The notes under the pieces: generated by a model
The model's database searches: none
The model's input: only the letters and a program-made list of their open reading frames with translations
What the model was told of the DNA's origin: nothing
Part shown: piece by piece, positions 45,185-54,411 of the stretch
Position numbering within the stretch: the first letter of the stretch is position 1
Layout: each line of letters begins with the position of its first letter
Source of the DNA: Bacillota bacterium
Lineage (GTDB): Bacteria > Planctomycetota > UBA8108 > UBA1146
NCBI GenBank assembly: GCA_003973385.1
Contig: QNYK01000107.1
Location: 22,309-86,308 of the forward strand
Length of the DNA: 64,000 nt
Reading direction: 5' to 3'
Position numbers and translations under genes: made by a program

Positions 45185-47964
45185 TACCCCCGCTCGGCTT
45201 CGATTCACCCTGGTGGTTACTGGCTCTGGTGCCGATCCTCCTGGTGACGATCTACTTCTCGGCCAGAAGCAGGGCAGGATTGCCAGTTGTGGTGCAGAAA
45301 ACCGCACTGATACTGCGCTGCCTGGCTTTTTCGGCATTGGTGCTGGCACTGGCGAGGACGGTTCATCTGACCGGAGGAGAAGGCCTCAGCATCCTGGTAT
45401 TGCGGGATCTCTCGGCGTCGGTGCCTCGACTGGTCAGTGACCAGTTTATCGAACAGACCTCGAATCAACTCGGCACACTGGAGTTTCCTGACCAGGTTTC
45501 ACTGGTCTCCTTTGGCAAGGACCAGCAACTCGAGCAGCCGATGTCGATGCGACTGGGCTCCGGTATTTCCGCAGATATCGATAGAAGTGGCTCGGACATC
45601 GCTGCAGCTCTCAGGTATTCGGCGAGTTTGCTCGAAGGGAGCGCGCCGGGAGGATCCCGAAGGGTCGTGTTGATCAGTGATGGGAACTCGACCGAGGGGG
45701 ATGCAGTTCGTGAGGCGAAAAACCTGGCAGTCGCAGGAATCGTCGTCGATGTACTCCCGGTCAGATACGAGCATCAAGCGGAGGTGATACTCGAAAGTGT
45801 TGAGGTTCCGGAAACGGTTCACCCAGATCAGGCCTATTCTGTTGATTCGATCGTGTGGTCGAGCCAGGAGTGTTCTGCAACGATGGTGCTCTCCGATGGC
45901 AGCGACATCATCGAGCGCCGACCGGTGCAACTGGGGATCGGCAAGAACAGGTTCATATTCGGACTCACGGGGGGTTCCACTGCGGTTCAGAGGCTGAAGG
46001 TCTCGGTCCATCCCGAGGACGGCGCTGACTCGCTGGTGCAGAATAATTTTGGTCTGGGACTGGTGAGAACCTTGCAGCCTCCCAGGGTCGTACTGGTCTC
46101 GAATGATCCTGATCGAACTCTCGAGAGAGTGCTCACCGCTGGCAAAATAGAGGTTCAGATGGTGGCACCGGAGCAATTGCCTGCAGCCCCAGAGGAGTAT
46201 TTTGGAGTCGAGGCTGTCATTCTCGATGACGTCTCTGCATTTGATCTGGATCAGGCCACCATCTCACTGGTGGAAAAGTTGGTCCACGCCACGGGTATGG
46301 GGTTGCTGATGGTGGGTGGTCCCGAATCGTTTGGAGCGGGTGGGTGGCGAGGAACGAGGATCGAAGAAGCGCTGCCGGTGAAGATGGACATCCAGCAGCG
46401 CAAGAAGTTGCCCAACGGAGCTCTGGCGGTGATTCTTCATACATGCGAGTTCTCGCTGGGCAACCTGTGGGCGCGCAGAATTGCCATCGCCGCGACAGAA
46501 CCGCTGACCCCCAAGGATCAGTTCGGGGTGCTGGTCTACACCAGTGGTGTGGATGGTTGGGGGATTCCACTCGCTGATATCGGCGACAAGAGTGCGGTTC
46601 TCGACCAGATCAAGCGGTTGCAGCCAGAAGACATGATGACCTTTGGCATTTCGATGCAGATGGCGATCAATGGACTGCTACCAGCCAATGCATACTCAAA
46701 GCACGTGATTGTGATCTCGGATGGAGATCCAACTCCGCCCTCAAAGAATCTGATCGATGCATACAAGCAGGCGGGAATCAGCGTCTCGACGATCTGCATC
46801 AATCCACACAACGGACCACTGGGCTCAGCCACCATGAAAAAAATAGCCGCTGACACCGGTGGCAGATTCTATTTCGTGGATGATCCGACCCAGTTACCAC
46901 AGATTTTCTTCAGGGAAGCGCTGGAGGTGAAACGAAATCTGATCTCCGAGGAGACATTCACTCCTGCCATCGTCGAATTTGCCGATCCGATCGGGGGACT
47001 GGGGGAGGGGTTCCCTCCACTTCATGGCATCGTCCTGACCACCCTGAAGCCGCTCTCCAGGCTGGTGCTGGTCAACCCTGAAGAGGATCCGGTTCTTGCC
47101 CTGGGAAGGCACGGGCTTGGCAAGACTGCTGCGTTCACTTCCGATGCGAGAGCTCGGTGGAGCGCATCCTGGCAGGGTTGGAATGGCAACTCGACCTTCT
47201 GGACCCAGCTGGTGCGATCGATTTCTCGTGAACTGGAGGAGGGCATCCTCGAGGTGTCTCACTCGGTCGAGGGGGATGAAGGCATCGTGATCATCGATGC
47301 CATCGATCCCGATGGCCGCTTCATCGATGGGCTTGATCTAGAAGGCCAGCTGATCGCACCCGACCTGTCCGAGGAACCACTGCAGGTGAACCAGGTCGCA
47401 CCTGGTCGATACATCGGCAAGTTCGATGCTTCGCAGGAGGGGTCGTACCTGGTCAGGATCAATCATGACGATGGCCAGGGGAATACAGGAGGTCAGACGA
47501 AGGCGATCTCTGTCAGTTATCCAGCTGAGTATCGGGCACTCAGGAGTGACGAAGAGATGCTGAGGCGGATCGCCACGGCCTCCGGAGGCCGGGTGCTGAC
47601 GCAACAAGATGATCTGCTCGATCGATCGATCCCGAGGCGAATGGACCGCACCCCACTGTGGCCGATGCTGGCCGTCATCGGCCTCTCGCTCTTCTTCATC
47701 GACATCGTAGCCAGAAGGGTGCAGTTCCAGTTGCCGGCACACCGCAAATTGGCGGTCAAACCCGACCAGGTCGATGTCACTTCACCTGCGCTGCCGCGTC
47801 GCGCCATAGCGGCCAGGCGAATGCGACGGGAGGAGCCTGACCGAACGGCCCGGCCAGAAGGCGAACCCGCCTCTCCAGAGACCTCCGGCGATGAAGTTGA
47901 TCGATCTGAAGATCTGAAGAAATTGATCGAAGCACGGCGCAAGAGGCGAAAAAGGAGCAATTGA
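45181..47964 (+). CDS. Large membrane protein with von Willebrand factor A domains
   Basis: About 927 residues. Two N-terminal membrane helices (WWLLALVPILLVTIYFS and a second near 40-60) are followed by a VWA domain with the MIDAS-like RDLSASV and VVLISDGNSTEGD. A central glutamine-amidotransferase-like region carries MVGGPESFGAGGW, and a second VWA-like region carries HVIVISDGDPTPP. A beta domain, a C-terminal helix (WPMLAVIGLSLFFIDIVA) and a basic tail end it. TTG 45181 overlaps the lipoprotein stop and has GGGAG six bases upstream; the frame is open from 44992. Such proteins accompany MoxR ATPases and DUF58 proteins in planctomycete clusters, but no moxR gene is in this window. Confidence 0.85.
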   Translation: MIPPLGFDSPWWLLALVPILLVTIYFSARSRAGLPVVVQKTALILRCLAFSALVLALARTVHLTGGEGLSILVLRDLSASVPRLVSDQFIEQTSNQLGTLEFPDQVSLVSFGKDQQLEQPMSMRLGSGISADIDRSGSDIAAALRYSASLLEGSAPGGSRRVVLISDGNSTEGDAVREAKNLAVAGIVVDVLPVRYEHQAEVILESVEVPETVHPDQAYSVDSIVWSSQECSATMVLSDGSDIIERRPVQLGIGKNRFIFGLTGGSTAVQRLKVSVHPEDGADSLVQNNFGLGLVRTLQPPRVVLVSNDPDRTLERVLTAGKIEVQMVAPEQLPAAPEEYFGVEAVILDDVSAFDLDQATISLVEKLVHATGMGLLMVGGPESFGAGGWRGTRIEEALPVKMDIQQRKKLPNGALAVILHTCEFSLGNLWARRIAIAATEPLTPKDQFGVLVYTSGVDGWGIPLADIGDKSAVLDQIKRLQPEDMMTFGISMQMAINGLLPANAYSKHVIVISDGDPTPPSKNLIDAYKQAGISVSTICINPHNGPLGSATMKKIAADTGGRFYFVDDPTQLPQIFFREALEVKRNLISEETFTPAIVEFADPIGGLGEGFPPLHGIVLTTLKPLSRLVLVNPEEDPVLALGRHGLGKTAAFTSDARARWSASWQGWNGNSTFWTQLVRSISRELEEGILEVSHSVEGDEGIVIIDAIDPDGRFIDGLDLEGQLIAPDLSEEPLQVNQVAPGRYIGKFDASQEGSYLVRINHDDGQGNTGGQTKAISVSYPAEYRALRSDEEMLRRIATASGGRVLTQQDDLLDRSIPRRMDRTPLWPMLAVIGLSLFFIDIVARRVQFQLPAHRKLAVKPDQVDVTSPALPRRAIAARRMRREEPDRTARPEGEPASPETSGDEVDRSEDLKKLIEARRKRRKRSN

Positions 47965-48069
47965 ACCGATGAAGCCAGACCCGGTGAATCGGGTCCGGTT
48001 GACGATCGGCTCCTCGAACCGCAGCATCCAGGGGTATCCCCGACGGCTGTGTCCGGGGAGGGAGGCCCG

Positions 48070-48912
48070 GTGCCATCGCAACCAACATCCACGGCAGCCA
48101 CCGCCACGGAGCGGAGTGCGGCGTCCGAACCACTCTCCGTGGTCGCGGCTGTGCTCAATGACCGCGAGAACATCGGCCCCTGGCTCGAGAATGTCTGCTG
48201 GGCGGATCGGATCGTCGTGATCGATCACGGCAGTGAGGATGGAAGCCGCCAACTTCTCGAGCAACACTCATCAGTCGAGTTGATCGATGCTCCTCATGGG
48301 GAGGGGCTGATCGAGGATATCCGCCGACGGGGACTTTCGTTGATCGAGGAGGGCTGGGTGCTGGTGCTCGATTTCGATGAGCGGGTGACCGATGAACTGA
48401 GAGATGAGATCGAGAGTCTGCTGAATTCCGATCGATCCGAATCCGGGTTTCAGATTCCATTTCGACATTACCTGCTGGGCCGATGGCTTCAGCATGGCGG
48501 TTGGGACGATCACCACCTTCGCCTTTTCCGCGCCGGACAAGGCGACTATGTTGCAGGGTTGATTCACTCCGAAGCCATCGTCTCTGGCGATGTAGGAGTG
48601 CTTTCAGGACAAGTTCTTCACTTCGCCCATCCAACGATTCACGACTTTCTTTCGCGGATGAACAGATACACCACTCAGAGTGCACCGGCCCTGGCGAGGG
48701 GTGAGGTGGGAGGTCTTCGCAAGCGCGCCATGTTACCGCTCTCCAGGATTTCGTGGCTGCGAGCCAGTTGCTCGATGTTCTGGGTTCGCTACATCAAGGA
48801 CCGAGGATATCGCGACGGGATGCAGGGCTTTGTTGTTGCCGTGCTGCTGGCAGCCTACATATTCATCGAACAGGCGAAGGCGTGGGAAGTTCGACTGGAG
48901 CAGGGGGCCTGA
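48070..48912 (+). CDS. Family 2 glycosyltransferase, WaaE/KdtX-like
   Basis: About 280 residues. The GT-A core has LSVVAAVLNDRENIGPWLENV, WADRIVVIDHGSEDG, the metal site VLDFDERVT in place of DxD, and WDDHHLRLFRAG, as in LPS core beta-glucosyltransferases of the WaaE type. A C-terminal amphipathic/hydrophobic segment (FVVAVLLAAYIFIEQAKAWE) may bind the membrane. GTG 48070 has GGGAGG upstream; GTG 48049 is the longer option. The next gene, an MsbA-like exporter, starts at its stop (TGATG). Confidence 0.85.
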   Translation: MPSQPTSTAATATERSAASEPLSVVAAVLNDRENIGPWLENVCWADRIVVIDHGSEDGSRQLLEQHSSVELIDAPHGEGLIEDIRRRGLSLIEEGWVLVLDFDERVTDELRDEIESLLNSDRSESGFQIPFRHYLLGRWLQHGGWDDHHLRLFRAGQGDYVAGLIHSEAIVSGDVGVLSGQVLHFAHPTIHDFLSRMNRYTTQSAPALARGEVGGLRKRAMLPLSRISWLRASCSMFWVRYIKDRGYRDGMQGFVVAVLLAAYIFIEQAKAWEVRLEQGA

Positions 48913-51089
48913 TGGGAACAGATCAGACCAGACGACGATCAGGCCTCCGACGACTGCTCTCCTACGCAGTTCCTCACAGGAACTCGATTGCTCTCATCGT
49001 GCTCCTGATGCTGATATATGCCGCCTCCAACAGTCTCAGATTGGGTGCGGTCGGACTCATCATCGATGGGGTGATCGCTCCCAGTGCTGACGGATCGAGC
49101 GGCCGAACCGTGGCTCTGTTCGAGGATCATCTGTTGCCAGTGCTGCCAGGCGATCTCCAGCTGCCCCACCAGAAGCAATCTCGATTCAGGATCGATGAGG
49201 CGCTCGTGGTCGGTTTCCCTTCAGTTGAGAAGGACAGGCCAGAGTCGCTGGTGTGGGAAAATGCGTATCTGGTGACGGCTCAACTCAGCGATGGTGGATC
49301 GGTACAGGATCTGCGTGGGACGCGTGTCAGAATCGATGGGATTTTCGAGTCCACGATCCGAACCATCAACGAAGGGCAACTGAGGGGGTTTGACATAGAT
49401 CCGGCCGGATTCCCCGCCGACTCTGCAGTCATTGCACAACTCAGAGGCTCGGGAGAATTGTTGGTTTTCAATGGTGATCCGGGCACCGGAACCTTGAGTT
49501 TGTTATGGTATGTCTCTGCGTTCATCGCAGCACTTTCATTGATCGTTGCTGTCACCAGTTACTTCCGTCTTGTGATCGGCCAGGGTGTTCGCATCCAGGT
49601 GGTCGTCGATATCAGAAATCAACTGTTCCGCTTTCTGTCTTGCCAGTCGCTCGAATACTTTGAATCGCGTCGCCACGGCGATGTGATCTCTCGCTCCGTC
49701 GGTGATGTCGCGAGTGTTTCTGCTTCGGTACAACTTCTGTTTGGCGAGATCCTGCAGAGCCCCTTGACGATACTATTCTCGCTAGCGGTTGCTTTCCTGG
49801 CTTCGTGGCAGATGACGCTGGTTGCGATTCCGTTGATGATGTTGCTGGGGATCCCGATGATCCGCCAGGCGCGGAAGGTCAGGACGCGTTTTCGCGGTGC
49901 GCTATCACACGCTGGTGAAACCACCGAGGGTCTCTCTCAGCTGCTCTCAGGGATCCGGGTGGTCAAGAGCTTCGGCCTCGAGAAGCAGCGGCAGCAACAA
50001 TTCGAGAGCACATCCGAGGATCTGCGCAATGCTCTGGTTCGAACCGAGGCAGCCCGCGCCAAGGGCCGTAGCCTGGTGGAAGGTCTCTACAACCTGATGG
50101 CTGCCTTTGCCATCGCCGCAGGTGGGTGGGTGGTCACCGTAGGAGTCGTGGACATCACTTTTGGTGACTTTGCAGTGTTCATGGCCGCGATCCTGTCCTG
50201 CTACACTCCCATAAAGAACCTGACTCGGATTGCGACCACTGTTGCAGAATCGGCAGCTGCGACCGATCGCATCTTCGAGATCCTCGATACCCCGGTCAAG
50301 GTAGTGGATCGGCCCGAGGCGAGGGCGATGCTTCCGTTCTCGGGGGAGATCGAGTTGCGTTGTATCTCGCATCGCTATGATCAACAGGAACAACAGGCTC
50401 TCGATGCAGTATCGCTCATCATCCGTAAGGGAGAACGAGTAGCTCTGGTCGGTCCATCTGGTTCGGGAAAATCAACCCTCTTCGATGTTCTGGCTCGCTT
50501 CCGGGAGCCGACGGGAGGAGAGGTTTACTTCGACGGTGTCGATTACAGAGATCTGACACATTCTTCGCTGCTGGAGCAGATTGCCATCGTTGGTCAGGAG
50601 CCGTTCTTGTTCCATTCGACGGTGAAGGAGAACATTCGAGCAGGTGCTCCAGCAGCCAGCGATGCAGATGTAGAAGCTGCTGCAACTGCTGCATCGATAC
50701 ACGAAGAGATCATGGCGCTTCCTGAGGGGTACGATACGGTCATCGGAGAGCGAGGAGATCGGCTCTCTGGTGGCCAGAGGCAGCGCATCACCATTGCCAG
50801 GGCCATCCTCAAGGACGCTCCCATCTTGCTGCTCGACGAGGCGACCGCATCGCTCGATTCGGAGAGTGAGCAGCGAGTGCATCACGCGCTCGAGCAGTTG
50901 ATGAAGGATCGGACAGTGCTGGTGGTGGCGCATCGGCTGTCGACGGTACGGGATGTCGATCGAGTCGTGGTGCTCGATCAGGGCACGATCGTCGAGGAGG
51001 GGACCGACGAACAACTGCGATCCAGAGGAGGGCTCTACGCCCGTTTGAGTGCGCTGCAGCAGGCAGATATGGCCGGGGGGAGCCAGTAG
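48912..51089 (+). CDS. ABC exporter, MsbA/lipid flippase type, with extracytoplasmic insertion
   Basis: About 725 residues, longer than the 580 or so usual for MsbA. After helix 1 (about 22-45) come about 150 mostly polar beta-like residues before helix 2 (WYVSAFIAALSLIVAVTSYF), which would lie in the periplasm. The remaining membrane domain is typical. The ATPase has GPSGSGKST, the Q-loop IVGQEPFLF, the signature LSGGQRQ, Walker B ILLLDEATASLD and the switch VAHRLST. With the adjoining LPS-type glycosyltransferase, lipid A-core export is the likely job. Confidence 0.9.
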   Translation: MGTDQTRRRSGLRRLLSYAVPHRNSIALIVLLMLIYAASNSLRLGAVGLIIDGVIAPSADGSSGRTVALFEDHLLPVLPGDLQLPHQKQSRFRIDEALVVGFPSVEKDRPESLVWENAYLVTAQLSDGGSVQDLRGTRVRIDGIFESTIRTINEGQLRGFDIDPAGFPADSAVIAQLRGSGELLVFNGDPGTGTLSLLWYVSAFIAALSLIVAVTSYFRLVIGQGVRIQVVVDIRNQLFRFLSCQSLEYFESRRHGDVISRSVGDVASVSASVQLLFGEILQSPLTILFSLAVAFLASWQMTLVAIPLMMLLGIPMIRQARKVRTRFRGALSHAGETTEGLSQLLSGIRVVKSFGLEKQRQQQFESTSEDLRNALVRTEAARAKGRSLVEGLYNLMAAFAIAAGGWVVTVGVVDITFGDFAVFMAAILSCYTPIKNLTRIATTVAESAAATDRIFEILDTPVKVVDRPEARAMLPFSGEIELRCISHRYDQQEQQALDAVSLIIRKGERVALVGPSGSGKSTLFDVLARFREPTGGEVYFDGVDYRDLTHSSLLEQIAIVGQEPFLFHSTVKENIRAGAPAASDADVEAAATAASIHEEIMALPEGYDTVIGERGDRLSGGQRQRITIARAILKDAPILLLDEATASLDSESEQRVHHALEQLMKDRTVLVVAHRLSTVRDVDRVVVLDQGTIVEEGTDEQLRSRGGLYARLSALQQADMAGGSQ

Positions 51090-51375
51090 GCCTGGCCAAT
51101 ATCAGCCAGTTCCGGTGATGCATCTGGCAGGTCAGACATTTATTGGAAGTTTGACTATCCAATTGACCCCGATGGCTAAATACCATCGAGGCGGCTCCAA
51201 TCGGCAAATTATGGCCATATTGCGGCATTACAGGTCGAGTTTGTAATCTTTGGCATGGGGCTTGCGCATCTTCAGTCAGCGATGGAGAGAGATTACCACC
51301 GCTATATACAGACTCTTCCTCGCTGTTGGGAGTGTGAACGTCGGAACCCCTTTTGCCGGCGATCACCTCCCACTT
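51090..51375. other. AT-richer intergenic region with inverted repeats
   Basis: Between the ABC exporter and the convergent aminotransferase. It holds ATTGGA/TCCAAT spaced by ten bases, CGATGG/CCATCG around a seven-base loop, and the sigma-54-like promoter at 51251. No convincing gene is present on either strand. Confidence 0.5.
51251..51267 (+). promoter_or_regulatory. Sigma-54-type promoter
   Basis: TTGGCATGGGGCTTGCG has GG and GC separated by exactly ten bases and matches the YTGGCACG-N4-TTGC consensus at nearly every position. Transcription would start near 51278 on the plus strand, into a region without a plus-strand gene and against the aminotransferase gene. The inverted repeats 50-120 bases upstream could be activator sites. 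Confidence 0.5.
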
Positions 51376-52515
51376 TTATTTCCCGATCATCTCCAGAATA
51401 ATTTCTGCCAGAGTAGCGACCACCCGGGTGGGGTCTCCCTCCTGGAGTCTGTGATGCACCGGCAGCGCCAGCACCTTCATGGCAGCACTCTCGGCAACAG
51501 GATAGCGATGGGCATTCGATGGATCGCTGGTGAAGCACGGCTGTTCGGGCAAGGTGCCTGGATAGTAGACTCCTGAATCGATGCCTCTGTTCGACAACTC
51601 GTTTCGTATGCGGTCTCGCTCCTCTACCATCACGATGAACTGATGCCAGCAGTGGTCAGATCCTTGCGTGCGTCCAAGTGGTATCAACTGATCGAGCAGG
51701 TCGTATTCGCCCAGGGCTTGTCTGTACTCCTCGACATTTCGTCTGCGGATCGCCTGACGCTGATCGAGTTTATTCAATTGCAGCGACAGAATAGCGCCTT
51801 GAAAGCCATCCATGCGGGCGTTCCAGCCGAGCAACTGATGGTCATATCCTCCGGAGTCACCATGAACTCGTAACCGTCTGATCCTGTCGGCGAGTTCATC
51901 GTCTTGACAGACGACCATTCCGGCATCCCCTGCGGCAGCGAGGTTCTTGGTCGGGTAGAAGGAGAATGCACCGGCATCTCCGATGGCTCCTGCTGGCAGG
52001 CCCCCATGAAAAACTCCGAAGCACTGAGCCGCATCCTCGACGATGGGAATCTGATGCTGCTGCGAGAGCTTCATCAGTGGGTCCATATCAGCGGTCTGGC
52101 CGTACAGGTGTACCGGTAGGATCGCCCTGGTCTTCGAGGAGATCACAGTTGCAGCGGCATCGGGGTCGATGCACAGGGTGCTCGTGTCCAGGTCACAGAA
52201 CACCGGGGTTGCACCCAGTTGCACGATCACGGATGCCGTGGAAAAGAAACTGAAGGCGGGCACAACCACCTCGTCTCCGGCTCCGACTCCCACCGCAGCG
52301 AGTGCCAACTTCAGGGCGTCTGTGCCGCTGGAAACGCCGATCGCATGTGCCACGCCGAGTCGCTCCCTGCAGGCGGCTTCAAATTTCTCCACTGCAGATC
52401 CAAGGCAAAATGAACTGGAGTCGATGGCAGCTCCGAGAGCATCGATCCAGGCCGCTTTTTCCGACTCATCGTCGGGGCCCACTGCTACCATCCTGATTCG
52501 TTCCTTGGTCGACAA
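51376..52515 (-). CDS. DegT/DnrJ/EryC1/StrS-family sugar aminotransferase
   Basis: A 379-residue PLP enzyme that aminates a keto-sugar nucleotide or uses the same fold. Visible are SSGTDALKLAL, the EDAAQCFG segment with the cofactor-contacting Asp, and the Schiff-base Lys in FYPTKNLAAAGDAG. TTG 52515 starts one base after the epimerase stop with GGAGG at good spacing, so the two genes are coupled. Likely role: a surface polysaccharide amino sugar. Confidence 0.9.
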   Translation of the reverse strand: MSTKERIRMVAVGPDDESEKAAWIDALGAAIDSSSFCLGSAVEKFEAACRERLGVAHAIGVSSGTDALKLALAAVGVGAGDEVVVPAFSFFSTASVIVQLGATPVFCDLDTSTLCIDPDAAATVISSKTRAILPVHLYGQTADMDPLMKLSQQHQIPIVEDAAQCFGVFHGGLPAGAIGDAGAFSFYPTKNLAAAGDAGMVVCQDDELADRIRRLRVHGDSGGYDHQLLGWNARMDGFQGAILSLQLNKLDQRQAIRRRNVEEYRQALGEYDLLDQLIPLGRTQGSDHCWHQFIVMVEERDRIRNELSNRGIDSGVYYPGTLPEQPCFTSDPSNAHRYPVAESAAMKVLALPVHHRLQEGDPTRVVATLAEIILEMIGK

Positions 52516-52516
52516 T

Positions 52517-53500
52517 TCAGCCTCCAGTGCTCAGCTGATGCTCTGTTTTCTCCTGGGTCGAGTACCAGGCGTAGAATCTTGCCAGTCCCTCTCTGATCGA
52601 AACGCCAGGATTGAACCCGAGTTCTCTCCGGGCTTTCTCGATGCAGGCAAAAGTTCTGGAGACATCTCCAGCTTGCATTGGAAGTGTATCGATGCTGATG
52701 GGTTTGTCGCAGCATCGAAAAATCTCCTCGATCAGATGATCAAGGCGAATGCTCTGGTGATTTCCAAGGTTAAAGATGTTGTAACCGTTACAACGGGCGA
52801 GAGCAGCAACGACACCATCTACGATGTCATCGACATATGTGAAATCTCTTTCAGCCGATCCGTCCCCGTACATCGGTACAGGTTTCCCCTGATCGATCAA
52901 TGAAGTGAACAGATGGATCGCCATCTCGGGGCGCTGCCTCGGGCCGTATACGGTGAAGAAGCGCAGGCAGGAGATGCTCATGTCGTGTAGATGGTGAAAG
53001 CTGTGGCAAAGCAGCTCGCCAGCCTTCTTGGTCGCAGCATACGGAGATACGGGATGGTCGACCGGATCGCTCTCACGGAAGGGGGTTTCTGTGCGTTCGC
53101 CATAGACCGATGAGGACGACGCGAATATGAAGTGATCGATGGAGTTGTCTCGGGCCATCTCGAGCAGATTTGCAGTTCCATTGAGATTGACATCTGCGTA
53201 GATCGATGGCTGCCGGATCGACTGCCTCACTCCAGCCTTTGCAGCGAGGTGTATCACGGCATCGATGTTTCGAGTCCTGGCTATCTGAGCGAGTAGTTTC
53301 TGGTCCCTGATGTCCCCGACAATCAACTCGAATCCGTCACCCTGAAGGCAGGGCTCGATGTTGCGGTGCTTGATGGCGGGGTCGTAATCATCGGTGAAGG
53401 AATCGAGGCAGATGACTCCATCGCCGCGATCGAGCAGTTTCTGGCACAGGTGACTGCCGATGAAACCGGCGCCGCCAGTGACGAGAATGCTACTACTCAT
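52517..53500 (-). CDS. NAD-dependent nucleotide-sugar epimerase
   Basis: A 327-residue short-chain dehydrogenase of the extended GalE/UDP-glucuronate epimerase group. The NAD motif is TGGAGFIG, the catalytic set is SSSSVYG plus YAATK, and the substrate segment GDGSAERDFTYVDDIVDGV is typical of UDP-glucuronate 4-epimerase relatives. Paired with the aminotransferase downstream, it points to a dedicated surface sugar. Substrate unproven. Confidence 0.88.
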   Translation of the reverse strand: MSSSILVTGGAGFIGSHLCQKLLDRGDGVICLDSFTDDYDPAIKHRNIEPCLQGDGFELIVGDIRDQKLLAQIARTRNIDAVIHLAAKAGVRQSIRQPSIYADVNLNGTANLLEMARDNSIDHFIFASSSSVYGERTETPFRESDPVDHPVSPYAATKKAGELLCHSFHHLHDMSISCLRFFTVYGPRQRPEMAIHLFTSLIDQGKPVPMYGDGSAERDFTYVDDIVDGVVAALARCNGYNIFNLGNHQSIRLDHLIEEIFRCCDKPISIDTLPMQAGDVSRTFACIEKARRELGFNPGVSIREGLARFYAWYSTQEKTEHQLSTGG

Positions 53501-53587
53501 GTTGATTCCTCTCGGGGCGTTTCGGGCCGACTGGATACTAACGCAGTGCTGGAATCACTGCCAATGGAGCCGGAAAACCGACCGAAT

Positions 53588-54313
53588 TTAGCAGTCGAAC
53601 TGGTAACTGGTAGGGTCAGGGATCGACGCTTCCTCGAATCCTCGCCGTCGTAGGCCGCAGGAATCACACCTTCCGCAGGCCAGACCTTCCGGATCAGGAT
53701 CGTAGCAGGAGAGGGTCAACGACAGGTCTGCTCCCAGCTCTGTTGCGCGCTGGATGATCTGAGCCTTGGTCATCTCCACGAGCGGCGCCCGAATCCGCCA
53801 CCATGGTTCCTGAGCAGCGGTGGAGCCATCTCTGGTGCCGAGATTTGCTGCACTCAGGAATGCTTCGAGAAACTCGGGGCGGCAGTCGGGATAGCCGCTG
53901 TAATCGAGAGCATTGACGCCGATCCAGATATCGCGCACCCCGTGCGACTCCGCCACAGCAACCGCCATCGAGAGGAAGACCAGATTTCTTGCGGGCACAT
54001 AGGTGGATGGAATCTCCTGCCTTGCGCTGGCACCTTGCTGTGGCTCAGGAGGAATGGGAGTGGATCCGAGCAGCGCGGATTGGCCGAAGTGCTCATAAGG
54101 TAGCTCGAGAACCAGCGGTGCGGAAAGCCCCATCGCGGCTGCGATCTGCTCCAGCCTCGCGGTTTCTATCGAATGTTTCTGTCCATATCGAAATGTCAGC
54201 GGCAGCGGCGAAAATCCCTCCGAAATGGCGATCGCCAGCACGGTGGTGGAATCTAGCCCCCCGCTGGCCAGTGCGATCGAATCAAAACTATTCGGGGGTG
54301 TAGATCCTGGCAC
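53588..54313 (-). CDS. queC: 7-cyano-7-deazaguanine synthase
   Basis: Converts 7-carboxy-7-deazaguanine to preQ0 with ATP and ammonia, for queuosine in tRNA. 241 residues with the PP-loop ASGGLDSTT, RYGQKHSIE, YVPARNLVFLS, NALDYSGYPDCRPEF and the zinc site LSCYDPDPEGLACGRCDSC. GTG 54313 has GAGGAGG upstream. Other queuosine genes are not in the window. Confidence 0.93.
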   Translation of the reverse strand: MPGSTPPNSFDSIALASGGLDSTTVLAIAISEGFSPLPLTFRYGQKHSIETARLEQIAAAMGLSAPLVLELPYEHFGQSALLGSTPIPPEPQQGASARQEIPSTYVPARNLVFLSMAVAVAESHGVRDIWIGVNALDYSGYPDCRPEFLEAFLSAANLGTRDGSTAAQEPWWRIRAPLVEMTKAQIIQRATELGADLSLTLSCYDPDPEGLACGRCDSCGLRRRGFEEASIPDPTSYQFDC

Positions 54314-54411
54314 GAAAGAGCCTCCTCATGGTCGGGGTGTTCAAGGTCGTATATCCTGCATGCTGTCGCTGAGCAAGTACCGGCATCGGTGTCTGAAGGA
54401 ACGGGGGAACA

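Noticed and set aside
51250..51576. 108-codon plus-strand frame downstream of the sigma-54 promoter
   Set aside because: It overlaps the promoter itself and lies antisense to the aminotransferase gene, with no ribosome-binding site.
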